The position numbers and the translations under genes were made by a program. From Candidatus Zhuqueibacterota bacterium (GTDB lineage Bacteria > Zhuqueibacterota > QNDG01): a stretch of 5,566 nucleotides of DNA. The DNA lies in the NCBI GenBank assembly GCA_003645915.1, contig QNDG01000136.1, positions 1 through 5,566 on the forward strand, given 5' to 3'. The notes below the pieces were generated by a model. The model did no database searches, was not told the DNA's origin, and saw only the letters and a list, made by a program, of their open reading frames with translations. Positions 1-5,473 of this stretch are shown one piece after another (positions within the stretch are counted from its first letter, which is position 1; each line of letters opens with the position of its first letter).

Positions 1-63
1 ATTACAAATACCCGAGGAATTTTCAAAAACCCATATTAAAAAATAATCTAACCGCCTAATTTT

Positions 64-106
64 AAAATAGTTACAAACTATTTTTCTGATAATACAGAAA
101 ATAGTT
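64..106. promoter_or_regulatory. Triple 9-mer operator-like array upstream of the operon
   Basis: The 9-mer AAAATAGTT occurs at 64-72 and again at 98-106, and its exact reverse complement AACTATTTT lies between them at 76-84. The first two copies form a perfect 9-bp inverted repeat with a 3-base centre. The second and third copies form a further inverted repeat (76-88 against 95-106, one extra T on the left, 6-base loop). The last copy overlaps the first two bases of the -35 box at 105-110. This placement suits a repressor or activator site. An RNA role is less likely because the array lies upstream of the predicted transcription start. It could also be part of a terminator for an upstream gene. 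Confidence 0.5.
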
Positions 107-133
107 GACTTTTAAATTTAATTGTGCTATATT
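105..133 (+). promoter_or_regulatory. Sigma70-type promoter of the DUF1257-to-DUF3150 operon
   Basis: TTGACT at 105-110 matches the -35 consensus at five of six bases. It is followed by a 17-base spacer and TATATT at 128-133, which matches the -10 consensus at five of six. Transcription would start near 140 and give a leader of about 60 bases before the ATG at 201. It is the best promoter in the window and the only strong one found ahead of the operon. Confidence 0.7.
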
Positions 134-200
134 TATTGTATCCGGGATTAGTATCAGAATCATACAAATTTCAGATATTAATCTCAGGAAAGGATTTTTT

Positions 201-602
201 ATGAGTCATTATGTTGATATAGAAACAGAAATTCAGAATCAGGGCGCTTTAATAAGGGCTTTGGAACGACTTGGTTTTAAAAATAAGATAGAAATACATT
301 CTATTCCTCAAAATTTATATGGGTATCAAGGGGACCTCCGAAAACAAAAAGCTAATATAATTATCCGAAGAAAATATGTTGGAATAAATGCCAATGATAT
401 TGGATTTGAAAAAACTTCTAATGGTCGATTTATTGCTCATATCAGTGAATTTGACCATAATAAATATGGTGAATCATGGCAGAAAAAACTTTTTGCTTAT
501 TATGGTGTTGAAGCGGCTAAAATTGAATGCGAAAAAATGAATTATACTTATACTGAAACAATTGATAAAAAAGAGCGCCCTTGTCTTAAAATAATGATAT
601 AA
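201..602 (+). CDS. DUF1257 (Ycf35-type) protein
   Basis: This 133-residue protein matches the DUF1257/Ycf35 family, known from cyanobacteria, algal plastids and scattered bacterial mobile regions. Its biochemical role is not established. Seen here: the typical start MSHYVDIETEI, the ALERLGF segment (20-26), the GYQGDLR motif (41-47), the IIIRRKYVGINANDIGF stretch (53-69), a FIAHISEFD strand (77-85), and the C-terminal LFAYYGVEAAK helix (97-107). The start at 201 is chosen because AGGAAAGGA ends 6 bases upstream and MSH is the family start. The open frame back to 105 would run through the promoter. It is the first gene of the operon, 11 bases before DUF2997, the same partner it has elsewhere. 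Family assignment is firm; function is inferred only from its link to a Ycf46-type ATPase. Confidence 0.85.
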   Translation: MSHYVDIETEIQNQGALIRALERLGFKNKIEIHSIPQNLYGYQGDLRKQKANIIIRRKYVGINANDIGFEKTSNGRFIAHISEFDHNKYGESWQKKLFAYYGVEAAKIECEKMNYTYTETIDKKERPCLKIMI

Positions 603-613
603 GGAATAAAAAA

Positions 614-814
614 ATGCCTGAAATTATACTTACCTTTGAATTAGATGGAAAAACAATTCACAAAGAAACTAAAGGTTTTACAGGATCCGATTGTATATCA
701 AAATCAAAATTTATTGAAAATGCCCTTGGGGGTAAAACAAAAAACAGAATGTTTAAATCAGAATATTATGAAAAAGAAAAAACAAAAGAAAACAGGTCCA
801 AAATTAGAAATTGA
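614..814 (+). CDS. DUF2997 small protein
   Basis: This 66-residue protein has the features of the DUF2997 family: an N-terminal strand with alternating hydrophobic residues (PEIILTFELDG, 2-12), the GFTGSDC motif (21-27), ALGG (37-40), and the KSEYY segment (48-52) before a charged lysine-rich tail. The length is normal for the family. AAGGAA at 601-606 sits 7 bases before the ATG. DUF2997 genes commonly lie next to DUF1257 genes, as here, so the two products probably work together. No enzymatic motif is visible, and a small adaptor or substrate-like role is only inference. Its last 47 bases overlap the start of the next small reading frame. Confidence 0.8.
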   Translation: MPEIILTFELDGKTIHKETKGFTGSDCISKSKFIENALGGKTKNRMFKSEYYEKEKTKENRSKIRN

Positions 815-944
815 TCTTATATTTGACGGTAACCAAGTTATAAGTCCTTGGTACCACTCCAAAATTGCTCCAATATTATGTTCACTATGCAAAGAAAAAT
901 GTTCAGATAAGAAATGTCTGAATGTTAATCCATATTGCGGATAA
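768..944 (+). CDS. Small cysteine-rich protein overlapping the DUF2997 gene
   Basis: This is a 58-residue reading frame, +1 relative to DUF2997. The N-terminus is very basic (KKKKQKK), followed by a strand-like segment (LEIDLIFDGNQVI, 13-25) and a cysteine cluster C38-x2-C41-x3-C45-x4-C50-x6-C57, ending PYCG. Five closely spaced cysteines suggest binding of zinc or an iron-sulfur cluster. It fills what would otherwise be a 146-base gap inside a dense operon, which supports its being real. The weak point is the start: no clear ribosome-binding site precedes the ATG at 768, so translation may be coupled to DUF2997. The same frame is open back to an ATG at 645, but that part only shadows DUF2997. 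I do not recognise the family. Confidence 0.5.
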   Translation: MKKKKQKKTGPKLEIDLIFDGNQVISPWYHSKIAPILCSLCKEKCSDKKCLNVNPYCG

Positions 945-960
945 TGAAAGAAGGTAACTC

Positions 961-1230
961 ATGGTCTTTTTATTTGCCATGATAGGTCTCATATTTCTAC
1001 TATGGTATCTATCAAAGGGATTAAAAAAACTCGGTTCTTTTCTTGAACAATTAGGAGAAAGAATTGAAGATGAAAGAGCATTAAGGACAAAGACTAATGC
1101 CAATATTGAAAAGCTCATATCTCAGATAAAAGGAGCTCAAAAGAAAAGGAATATAATAAATAAGGATACTGATGAACAGTATCTCAGAAGAATTAAAAAA
1201 GAAATTGATGAAATAACAGGAGATTTATAA
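961..1230 (+). CDS. Small one-pass membrane protein with coiled coil
   Basis: This 89-residue protein has a clear hydrophobic segment at residues 2-18 (VFLFAMIGLIFLLWYL), followed by lysines, which predicts an N-terminal membrane anchor with the rest in the cytoplasm. Residues 24-88 are strongly charged and helix-forming with heptad-like spacing, suggesting a coiled coil. GAAAGAAGG at 946-954 ends 6 bases before the ATG. The stop codon overlaps the next start (TAATG at 1228-1232), so it is translationally coupled to the sigma-like gene. I recognise no family. By position it may anchor the complex at the membrane, or act on the sigma-like protein in the manner of a small anti-sigma factor; both are inference, and no anti-sigma motif is visible. 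Confidence 0.7.
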   Translation: MVFLFAMIGLIFLLWYLSKGLKKLGSFLEQLGERIEDERALRTKTNANIEKLISQIKGAQKKRNIINKDTDEQYLRRIKKEIDEITGDL

Positions 1231-1877
1231 TGAATCTAATATTTAATAAAGAAAATTTTAATTTCTGGCAATTTTATATGGATAACTATAAAGAACTTGA
1301 GACTATTATATGGAAATTTTGTTGGAAATATAAAGATATGTATGACCCTGACGATATTCATTCCGAGATTTTACTCCGCTTACACAGGTCTCATTTTTAT
1401 AAAGACTATAAACCGGAGCTGTCTAATATAAATACATATCTTACTAATATTATAAAAGGCTATGCTGCAACTATAGCAAATAACCATAGAAATAAAGAAA
1501 ATTTTTATATGAAAATTAAAGAGAATCAAGAAGAAAAAAGATGTTTCCATAATCAATTTTTTATTGAAGATATTAATGGAATGAAAAAAAGAAATATTGT
1601 CCATAAAGGCGCAATATCTGAGAAACTTCAAGTCAATCCCAATTTTGATAATCATATATTAATCGATGAATTAATATCAATGGTACGGTCAAAAGTACCC
1701 GAAAGAGAAAAAAAGATTGTAGATTTTCTTTCTTTGGGTTATTCCAGAAAAGATATAGCCCATGCTTTTAAAGTAACAGTACAGGCTGTAAGTAATCACT
1801 GTCAAAATATAAAAGATACGTTTAAAAAAGTCTGTAAACTTGAAAATATTGTTTTTGGGAGTAAAAACAATGTGTAA
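1230..1877 (+). CDS. Divergent sigma-70-family RNA polymerase sigma factor-like protein
   Basis: This 215-residue protein has two parts arranged like a small sigma factor. Residues about 20-90 resemble region 2: an acidic DPDDIHSEILLRLHR helix (39-53), the usual core-polymerase contact region, then NINTYLTNIIKGYA (66-79), where the promoter -10 helix is expected. Residues about 143-200 resemble region 4, with VPEREKKIVDFLSLGYSRKDIA leading into a helix-turn-helix and recognition helix (VTVQAVSNHCQNIK, 182-195). The roughly 55-residue polar linker and lack of region 1 fit an ECF-like or phage-like sigma. AGGAG at 1218-1222 lies 7 bases before the ATG, which overlaps the previous stop. The last 8 bases overlap the AAA+ gene. 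It could instead be only a DNA-binding regulator that does not bind polymerase. Confidence 0.65.
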   Translation: MNLIFNKENFNFWQFYMDNYKELETIIWKFCWKYKDMYDPDDIHSEILLRLHRSHFYKDYKPELSNINTYLTNIIKGYAATIANNHRNKENFYMKIKENQEEKRCFHNQFFIEDINGMKKRNIVHKGAISEKLQVNPNFDNHILIDELISMVRSKVPEREKKIVDFLSLGYSRKDIAHAFKVTVQAVSNHCQNIKDTFKKVCKLENIVFGSKNNV

Positions 1878-3414
1878 AAAAATTTTTTTAAATTATATTC
1901 TTGCAGGATATCCTGTTTTATGGATAGAGACCCATGAGGAATATCGAGCTCTATTAACTATGATTGATGAAGTGTCTAAAGCAAAAGACCATTATTATAT
2001 ATATACATGGGACAGAGTTGACGGGATAAAACTCAAAGAAATAAAAAATGGTGTATTAAATACTGGAAATCTTGAAGATGATACGGTTCCTTTAAATGAC
2101 CCCGCTATTGCTCTGCAATGGGCCGATAATCAAATGCCGGATAATAGTGTCCTTTTATTACAGGATTTTCATCACTATCTTAAAGATAATGATGATGTAA
2201 TTATTCGTAAAATCAGAAATATAATACCTAAGTTTAAAGCTACCGGTAAAGTTTTGGCTATTCTTTCACATACTGTGAGTATTCCTTCTGATATTGAAAA
2301 AGAAGTGACTGTTATCTCCTTTAAATTACCAGGTACAGATGAACTTAGACTTATTTTGAAAGGAGCATGTGAAAGTGCTGAATTTGAATATCCGAAAAAT
2401 GATGAATCAATTATTGAAGCCGCTAGGGGAATGACTTTCTTTGAAGCAGAAAATGCTTTTTCACTCTCTCTTGTTGAAAAAGGTGAGTTTAATGTCTCTC
2501 TTATTAATAGAGAAAAAGCATCAATAGTTAAAAAAACCGGTCTTCTTGAAGTTCTGGAAGTGAATGATACAATAAATGATATTGGTGGATTGGATATACT
2601 AAAGGGCTGGCTAACAAATCGTTCAAAATGTTTTTCTGAAGACGCCCGAAAATTCGGCATTAAGCCCCCTAGAGGTTTACTCCTTGTTGGAGTTCCCGGT
2701 ACAGGAAAATCATTGACAGCTAAAGTAACGGCCAGTATTTTAAACAGGCCTTTATTAAGACTTGATGTTGGTAAAATATTCGGAGCTTATGTAGGAGAAT
2801 CTGAGTCTAATGTTCATAAATGTCTGAATATTGCAGAAGCAGTAGCGCCATGTTGTCTGTTTATTGATGAGTTCGAAAAGTTTTTCTCTCTAAAATCTGA
2901 CTCTCATGATACATCTAAACACGTTTTTTCAATTTTTCTTACATGGCTTCAGGAAAAGACCGCAGATGTATTTATCGTTGCTACAGCTAATAATGTGGAT
3001 GAAATCCCTTCAGCTATGTTACGAAGCGGTCGATTTGATAAGTTGTTTTGGGTTGATCTTCCTAATAATGAACAAAGGGCGGAAATAATTAACATTCATC
3101 TGTCCAAAGTGAACCGGGAGTCTAAAAACTTTGATATGGTTAAACTTGTTGAAGCATCTAAAAATTTTACCGGAGCTGAAATAAAAACTTGGATTGAAGA
3201 GGCTCTTGTTTACTCCTTTAATAAAGGTAATGAGCTCAACACACAAGATCTCGTAGAGGTCTCTAAAGTAATAATTCCTATTGCTCAATTAACAGCTGAT
3301 GAAATAAATAAATCTCGTCAATGGGCTATAGATAGAGGTATTATTAATGCTTCATCAAATATTAAACCGGTTCAGATAGAAACATTAAAGAAAAGAAAAA
3401 TATCATTAAAATAA
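1870..3414 (+). CDS. Ycf46-type AAA+ ATPase
   Basis: This 514-residue protein has the two-part plan of Ycf46. The N-terminal half (1-230) is a degenerate ATPase-like domain: GYPVLWIETHEE (13-24), a Walker-B-like VLLLQDFHHYL (94-104), and ILSHTVSIPSDIEKEVTV (131-148). The C-terminal half is an intact AAA+ module: IGGLDILKGWL (238-248), Walker A GVPGTGKS (274-281), pore-loop region GKIFGAYVGESE (301-312), Walker B LFIDEFEK (330-337), sensor-1 ATANN (371-375), arginine finger in RSGRFD (385-390), and sensor-2 TGAEI (434-438). All key residues are present, so it should hydrolyse ATP, probably as a hexamer. The start at 1870 is chosen over 1840 because GGGAG lies 8 bases upstream and the product then begins like the family; it overlaps the sigma-like gene by 8 bases. 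A cyanobacterial Ycf46 has been linked to inorganic-carbon uptake; its role here is unknown. Confidence 0.88.
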   Translation: MCKKIFLNYILAGYPVLWIETHEEYRALLTMIDEVSKAKDHYYIYTWDRVDGIKLKEIKNGVLNTGNLEDDTVPLNDPAIALQWADNQMPDNSVLLLQDFHHYLKDNDDVIIRKIRNIIPKFKATGKVLAILSHTVSIPSDIEKEVTVISFKLPGTDELRLILKGACESAEFEYPKNDESIIEAARGMTFFEAENAFSLSLVEKGEFNVSLINREKASIVKKTGLLEVLEVNDTINDIGGLDILKGWLTNRSKCFSEDARKFGIKPPRGLLLVGVPGTGKSLTAKVTASILNRPLLRLDVGKIFGAYVGESESNVHKCLNIAEAVAPCCLFIDEFEKFFSLKSDSHDTSKHVFSIFLTWLQEKTADVFIVATANNVDEIPSAMLRSGRFDKLFWVDLPNNEQRAEIINIHLSKVNRESKNFDMVKLVEASKNFTGAEIKTWIEEALVYSFNKGNELNTQDLVEVSKVIIPIAQLTADEINKSRQWAIDRGIINASSNIKPVQIETLKKRKISLK

Positions 3415-3421
3415 CAATCAT

Positions 3422-3457
3422 AAGAGAAAAATATTTAATCAATCTTTTTCTTCTCTT
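3422..3457 (+). promoter_or_regulatory. Hairpin between the AAA+ gene and the DUF3150-like gene
   Basis: AAGAGAA at 3422-3428 pairs with TTCTCTT at 3451-3457 across a 22-base, A/T-rich interior that can pair further (AAA with TTTTT). It fills the only sizeable gap inside the operon and ends 2 bases before the Shine-Dalgarno AAAGGAG at 3460-3466. A weak terminator, an mRNA-processing site or a translation-control stem are all possible. The pairing is A/T-rich and may be fortuitous. Confidence 0.3.
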
Positions 3458-3472
3458 TTAAAGGAGCATATC

Positions 3473-4501
3473 ATGAATATTTTTAAAGACGGGGTTCTTA
3501 TAAATGTGACGGTAAATTACTGGAGTGGCGCAAAAATTCTAAGTCCTGAAGATTTAGGACTAAAGAAAGAAAATGTATCGGATGCTTTTAAACTCGGTAA
3601 TAAGGCACTTGTTCCGAGAAGCGTTATCAAAAAATTCAGGGCATTAGAAGCCCGGGCTCGAAACATTGTTGATTTAAACAGTTTTAAATTTCCCATAGGT
3701 AATGCCCGTTTTATTCCAAAGAAAAAGTTTTTTAAAATACTCAAAAAATTGGAGAAAATCAGATTTGAATATATTCAACTTACAGAGCAACTTGTAATAA
3801 ATTATGATAAATACAGGAAAGAAATGCAACCAATTTACCGGGATGCCGCAGAAAAGGCTTTCTATACCAGTCTTCCTAATTCCATAGAGTTTAATATTGA
3901 AAAAATGGAGCAGAAAAAAGAACATTTTGTTAATAATTTTCTTATGCGCGTTGCAACCTTTTACCCACCAGTAAATACTCTTCGTGACAGATTTTCATTG
4001 GGATGGGATATTTATGAAATTGCACTGCCTCGAATGAGAAAATTGGACAGTACTGAAATTGTTAAGGGTCAGATAGCTGAAGAGGAATACAGGGTTCAAG
4101 TTCATGAAAAAATCGGTAAATTTCTTGATGAAGTGGTGTCTGTATTACGTCAGGAAACAGTAGAAATCTGTAGTCATATTGTAAAAAACATTCATTCCGG
4201 AAAAGTTGTGACAGGTGCAACTATTAAATCTTTAAAAAATTTTGTTGAAAACTTTAAGGAATTGAATTTTGTCGGGGATATCAAAATAGAAGAAGAACTG
4301 GATAATCTTCAAAGAAACTTTCTTGATGCCTATTCATCCGAGCAGATAACAAAACAGATTGATCTGCAGAGTGAATTGAAACGCCGTCTCGGAAAACTGG
4401 CAAAAATAGCAAAAGAAACAACTGATATCAATTCAATAACCGGTCAGTATAAGAGGAAGATCTCATGGAAAGAGAATAGAGATGATATAGAAAAAAACTA
4501 A
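3473..4501 (+). CDS. DUF3150-like protein
   Basis: This 342-residue cytoplasmic, mostly helical protein resembles the DUF3150 family in its N-terminal layout. Seen: VNYWSGAKILSPEDLGL (14-30), then an LGNKALVP segment (41-48), FRALEARARNIV (55-66), a small-residue patch FPIGNARFIP (73-82), and long coiled-coil-like helices at about 83-130. YPPVNTLRDRFSLGWDIYEIALP (164-186) and further charged helices follow. DUF3150 proteins are of unknown function and often sit beside AAA+ ATPases of MoxR/CobS type with VWA proteins; here the ATPase is of Ycf46 type and no VWA gene is present. Strong Shine-Dalgarno AAAGGAG (3460-3466) lies 6 bases before the ATG. The gene ends just after an A7 run, beyond which another frame continues for about 30 codons, so the C-terminus may be truncated. 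Family call is moderately sure. Confidence 0.65.
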   Translation: MNIFKDGVLINVTVNYWSGAKILSPEDLGLKKENVSDAFKLGNKALVPRSVIKKFRALEARARNIVDLNSFKFPIGNARFIPKKKFFKILKKLEKIRFEYIQLTEQLVINYDKYRKEMQPIYRDAAEKAFYTSLPNSIEFNIEKMEQKKEHFVNNFLMRVATFYPPVNTLRDRFSLGWDIYEIALPRMRKLDSTEIVKGQIAEEEYRVQVHEKIGKFLDEVVSVLRQETVEICSHIVKNIHSGKVVTGATIKSLKNFVENFKELNFVGDIKIEEELDNLQRNFLDAYSSEQITKQIDLQSELKRRLGKLAKIAKETTDINSITGQYKRKISWKENRDDIEKN

Positions 4502-4595
4502 TGAAAAAGGAACTGATTTAAAAAATTCGGACTCAGTCATAGACAAGTGTCCACTTATCTTTGAACAATTCCTACCGTTCTTTAAAAAACTATGA
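4502..4595 (+). other. Out-of-frame coding remnant after the DUF3150-like gene
   Basis: Directly after the stop of the DUF3150-like gene, the +1 frame stays open to a TGA at 4593-4595. It would read NEKGTDLKNSDSVIDKC followed by PLIFEQFLPFFKKL, a coherent charged-then-amphipathic stretch with no start codon or ribosome-binding site of its own. Removing one A from the A7 run at 4491-4497 would join it to the upstream protein. It is therefore either the lost C-terminus of that protein, an in vivo slippage product, or chance. Confidence 0.3.
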
Positions 4596-4611
4596 AAAAC
4601 TCACATAGCCA

Positions 4612-4800
4612 TATAAGATTGATAACGGGATTCGTAAGGGCCCACATGTCGACAGGAAAAATCGTTCGGAGACAGTATTCCGATGTCAGAGCTGTGTTCA
4701 TGCTGACAATGCAGATGTTGCGGATGATCGGAATATATTGGAACGATTTCTTACAGGACCTTACGGCGCCTGTTACAGACCTTATTTGGTTCATAGTTAA
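4612..4800 (+). pseudogene. tnpB: Degraded C-terminal fragment of an IS200/IS605-type TnpB
   Basis: TnpB is the RNA-guided RuvC-like nuclease of IS200/IS605 and IS607 elements. Only its C-terminal end remains. In the frame of 4624 the sequence reads HVDRKNRSETVFRCQSC, then NADVADDRNILERF and TGPYGACYRP, before TAA at 4798-4800. This matches the family pattern CGHVDxKNR...FxCxxCG..xNADxNAARNI, covering the zinc ribbon and the final RuvC aspartate (D of NADV). The fragment is dead: the first zinc-binding pair is lost (IRKGP where CxxCG is expected), the Gly after the second pair is Val, TAG interrupts the frame at 4606-4608, and nothing upstream resembles the rest of TnpB. Hand-counted G+C over 4624-4781 is about 48%, far above its surroundings, showing foreign origin. 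An overlapping open frame at 4592-4891 is not the real reading. Confidence 0.75.
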
Positions 4801-4805
4801 AAACG

Positions 4806-4840
4806 TTCAAGTTTTAAGGAACGGTGGAATTGGTTCTGAA
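4806..4840 (+). other. Possible right-end/omega-RNA hairpin remnant of the TnpB element
   Basis: Six bases after the tnpB stop, TTCA (4806-4809) and GAAC (4819-4822) can pair with TGAA (4837-4840) and GTTC (4833-4836), giving a bulged stem. Related elements place their right-end hairpin, which also forms the 3' part of the guide RNA scaffold, just behind tnpB. The stem is short and decayed, so the assignment rests on position more than on structure. Confidence 0.25.
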
Positions 4841-4877
4841 TATATATATCTGAGAATTATGAAATTATTAATTAATA

Positions 4878-4919
4878 AAATAAATGAATGATACCCAAGA
4901 TTTGGGTCATAATTTATTT
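4878..4919. terminator. Long hairpin, probable (bidirectional) terminator
   Basis: AAATAAAT (4878-4885) pairs with ATTTATTT (4912-4919), ATG (4888-4890) with CAT (4908-4910), and ACCCAA (4893-4898) with TTGGGT (4902-4907) around a 3-base GAT loop. Small bulges lie at 4886-4887, 4891-4892 and 4911. The T-rich right arm (to 4920) suits intrinsic termination on the + strand, and the A-rich left arm would serve the other strand. It closes off the remnant region and lies only 7 bases before the next gene's preferred start. Confidence 0.6.
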
Positions 4920-4926
4920 TCTTCTT

Positions 4927-5469
4927 ATGAGACAATACTTTTATAAAGAAAACGGTATAACTAAACGTTATATTTATTGTACGCTCTGTAGTTCAGGTCC
5001 TTATAAAGAAGAAGATGAAGGATATGATTTTTTACGATTAGGCGCAGAAAATACTCCCATAAATTACTGTAAAAAATGCGGTTTAATCAGGGGCTATAAA
5101 CTAAAAATCAGAGAAGAAAAATTTAAAGAAGCTGTAATTGAAAGTAATATTCATTTTATAATAGTAAGATGCAAAGATAATAGCTTATATACATCAGTAA
5201 GTGGTCTTACTTTAGAAAAGGCTCTAAAAAATATGAATGTAGGAAAAGGGCCTAATTATACCAAGCCAAGTAGTAGGAGACCCGTAAATTTAATATTCTA
5301 TTTTTCAATAACTGACAAAAAAATTGGTGGCAAAATAAAAAAATTATTTGATTCATGGGATATTAATCAAAAAGAAAATTATATTAATTCTGCATTATTT
5401 TCTTTTGATTCATCAGAAAAGCATGAAATTGAAAAGATATCTAAAGTCTCACTCATAAGGACAGAATAA
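4927..5469 (+). CDS. Zinc-ribbon protein with degenerate GIY-YIG (UPF0213/YhbQ-like) domain
   Basis: This 180-residue protein has two parts. The N-terminal zinc ribbon has C18-x2-C21 and C48-x2-C51. The C-terminal half (about 76-155) follows the UPF0213/YhbQ type of GIY-YIG nuclease: RCKDNSLYT (81-89), LEKAL (96-100), NVGKGPNYT (104-112), RRPVNL (117-122), then KIKKL (136-140). The catalytic set looks broken: the first GIY tyrosine position is Ile, YTG is YTS, the usual ERRLxxH is EKALKNM (Arg and His lost), and the SEAL-type glutamate is missing. A nucleic-acid-binding or inhibitory role fits better than cleavage. The ATG at 4927 is chosen because the in-frame ATG at 4888 lies inside the terminator hairpin; neither has a Shine-Dalgarno. 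A separate unit from the operon upstream. Confidence 0.7.
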   Translation: MRQYFYKENGITKRYIYCTLCSSGPYKEEDEGYDFLRLGAENTPINYCKKCGLIRGYKLKIREEKFKEAVIESNIHFIIVRCKDNSLYTSVSGLTLEKALKNMNVGKGPNYTKPSSRRPVNLIFYFSITDKKIGGKIKKLFDSWDINQKENYINSALFSFDSSEKHEIEKISKVSLIRTE

Positions 5470-5473
5470 ATAT

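Noticed and set aside
1..59. Tail of an upstream gene
   Set aside because: All three + frames are open to stops at 37-39, 44-46 and 57-59, so no frame can be preferred.
136..167. Leader hairpin TTGTAT/ATACAA with inner GATT/AATC as a riboswitch or attenuator
   Set aside because: The stem is bulged and starts before the predicted transcription start near 140, so much of it would not be transcribed intact; no known riboswitch pattern.
105..200. N-terminal extension of the DUF1257 protein to an upstream start at 105
   Set aside because: It would run through the -35/-10 boxes and leader; the MSH start at 201 has a good Shine-Dalgarno and matches the family.
645..767. Longer start (645) for the cysteine-rich reading frame
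   Set aside because: This stretch is only the lysine-rich shadow of DUF2997 in another frame, with no ribosome-binding site.
1840..1869. Ten-residue extension of the AAA+ protein
   Set aside because: The ATG at 1870 has GGGAG upstream and begins like other Ycf46-type proteins; 1840 would add a deeper overlap with the sigma-like gene.
2175..2660. 161-codon open frame on the - strand inside the AAA+ gene
   Set aside because: Serine-rich shadow of a well-conserved ATPase gene; no ribosome-binding site or recognisable family.
4491..4521. Programmed -1 frameshift at A AAA AAC
   Set aside because: A -1 slip would add only 7 codons before a TAA at 4519-4521, and no clear stimulatory structure follows; the +1 continuation is the more interesting reading.
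4582..4794. 70-codon - strand open frame opposite the TnpB remnant
   Set aside because: Antisense shadow of the decayed tnpB; no start signals or family match.
4592..4891. 99-codon + strand open frame over the TnpB remnant
   Set aside because: The TnpB-like signature lies in a different frame (that of 4624); this frame has no RBS and reads as low-information sequence.
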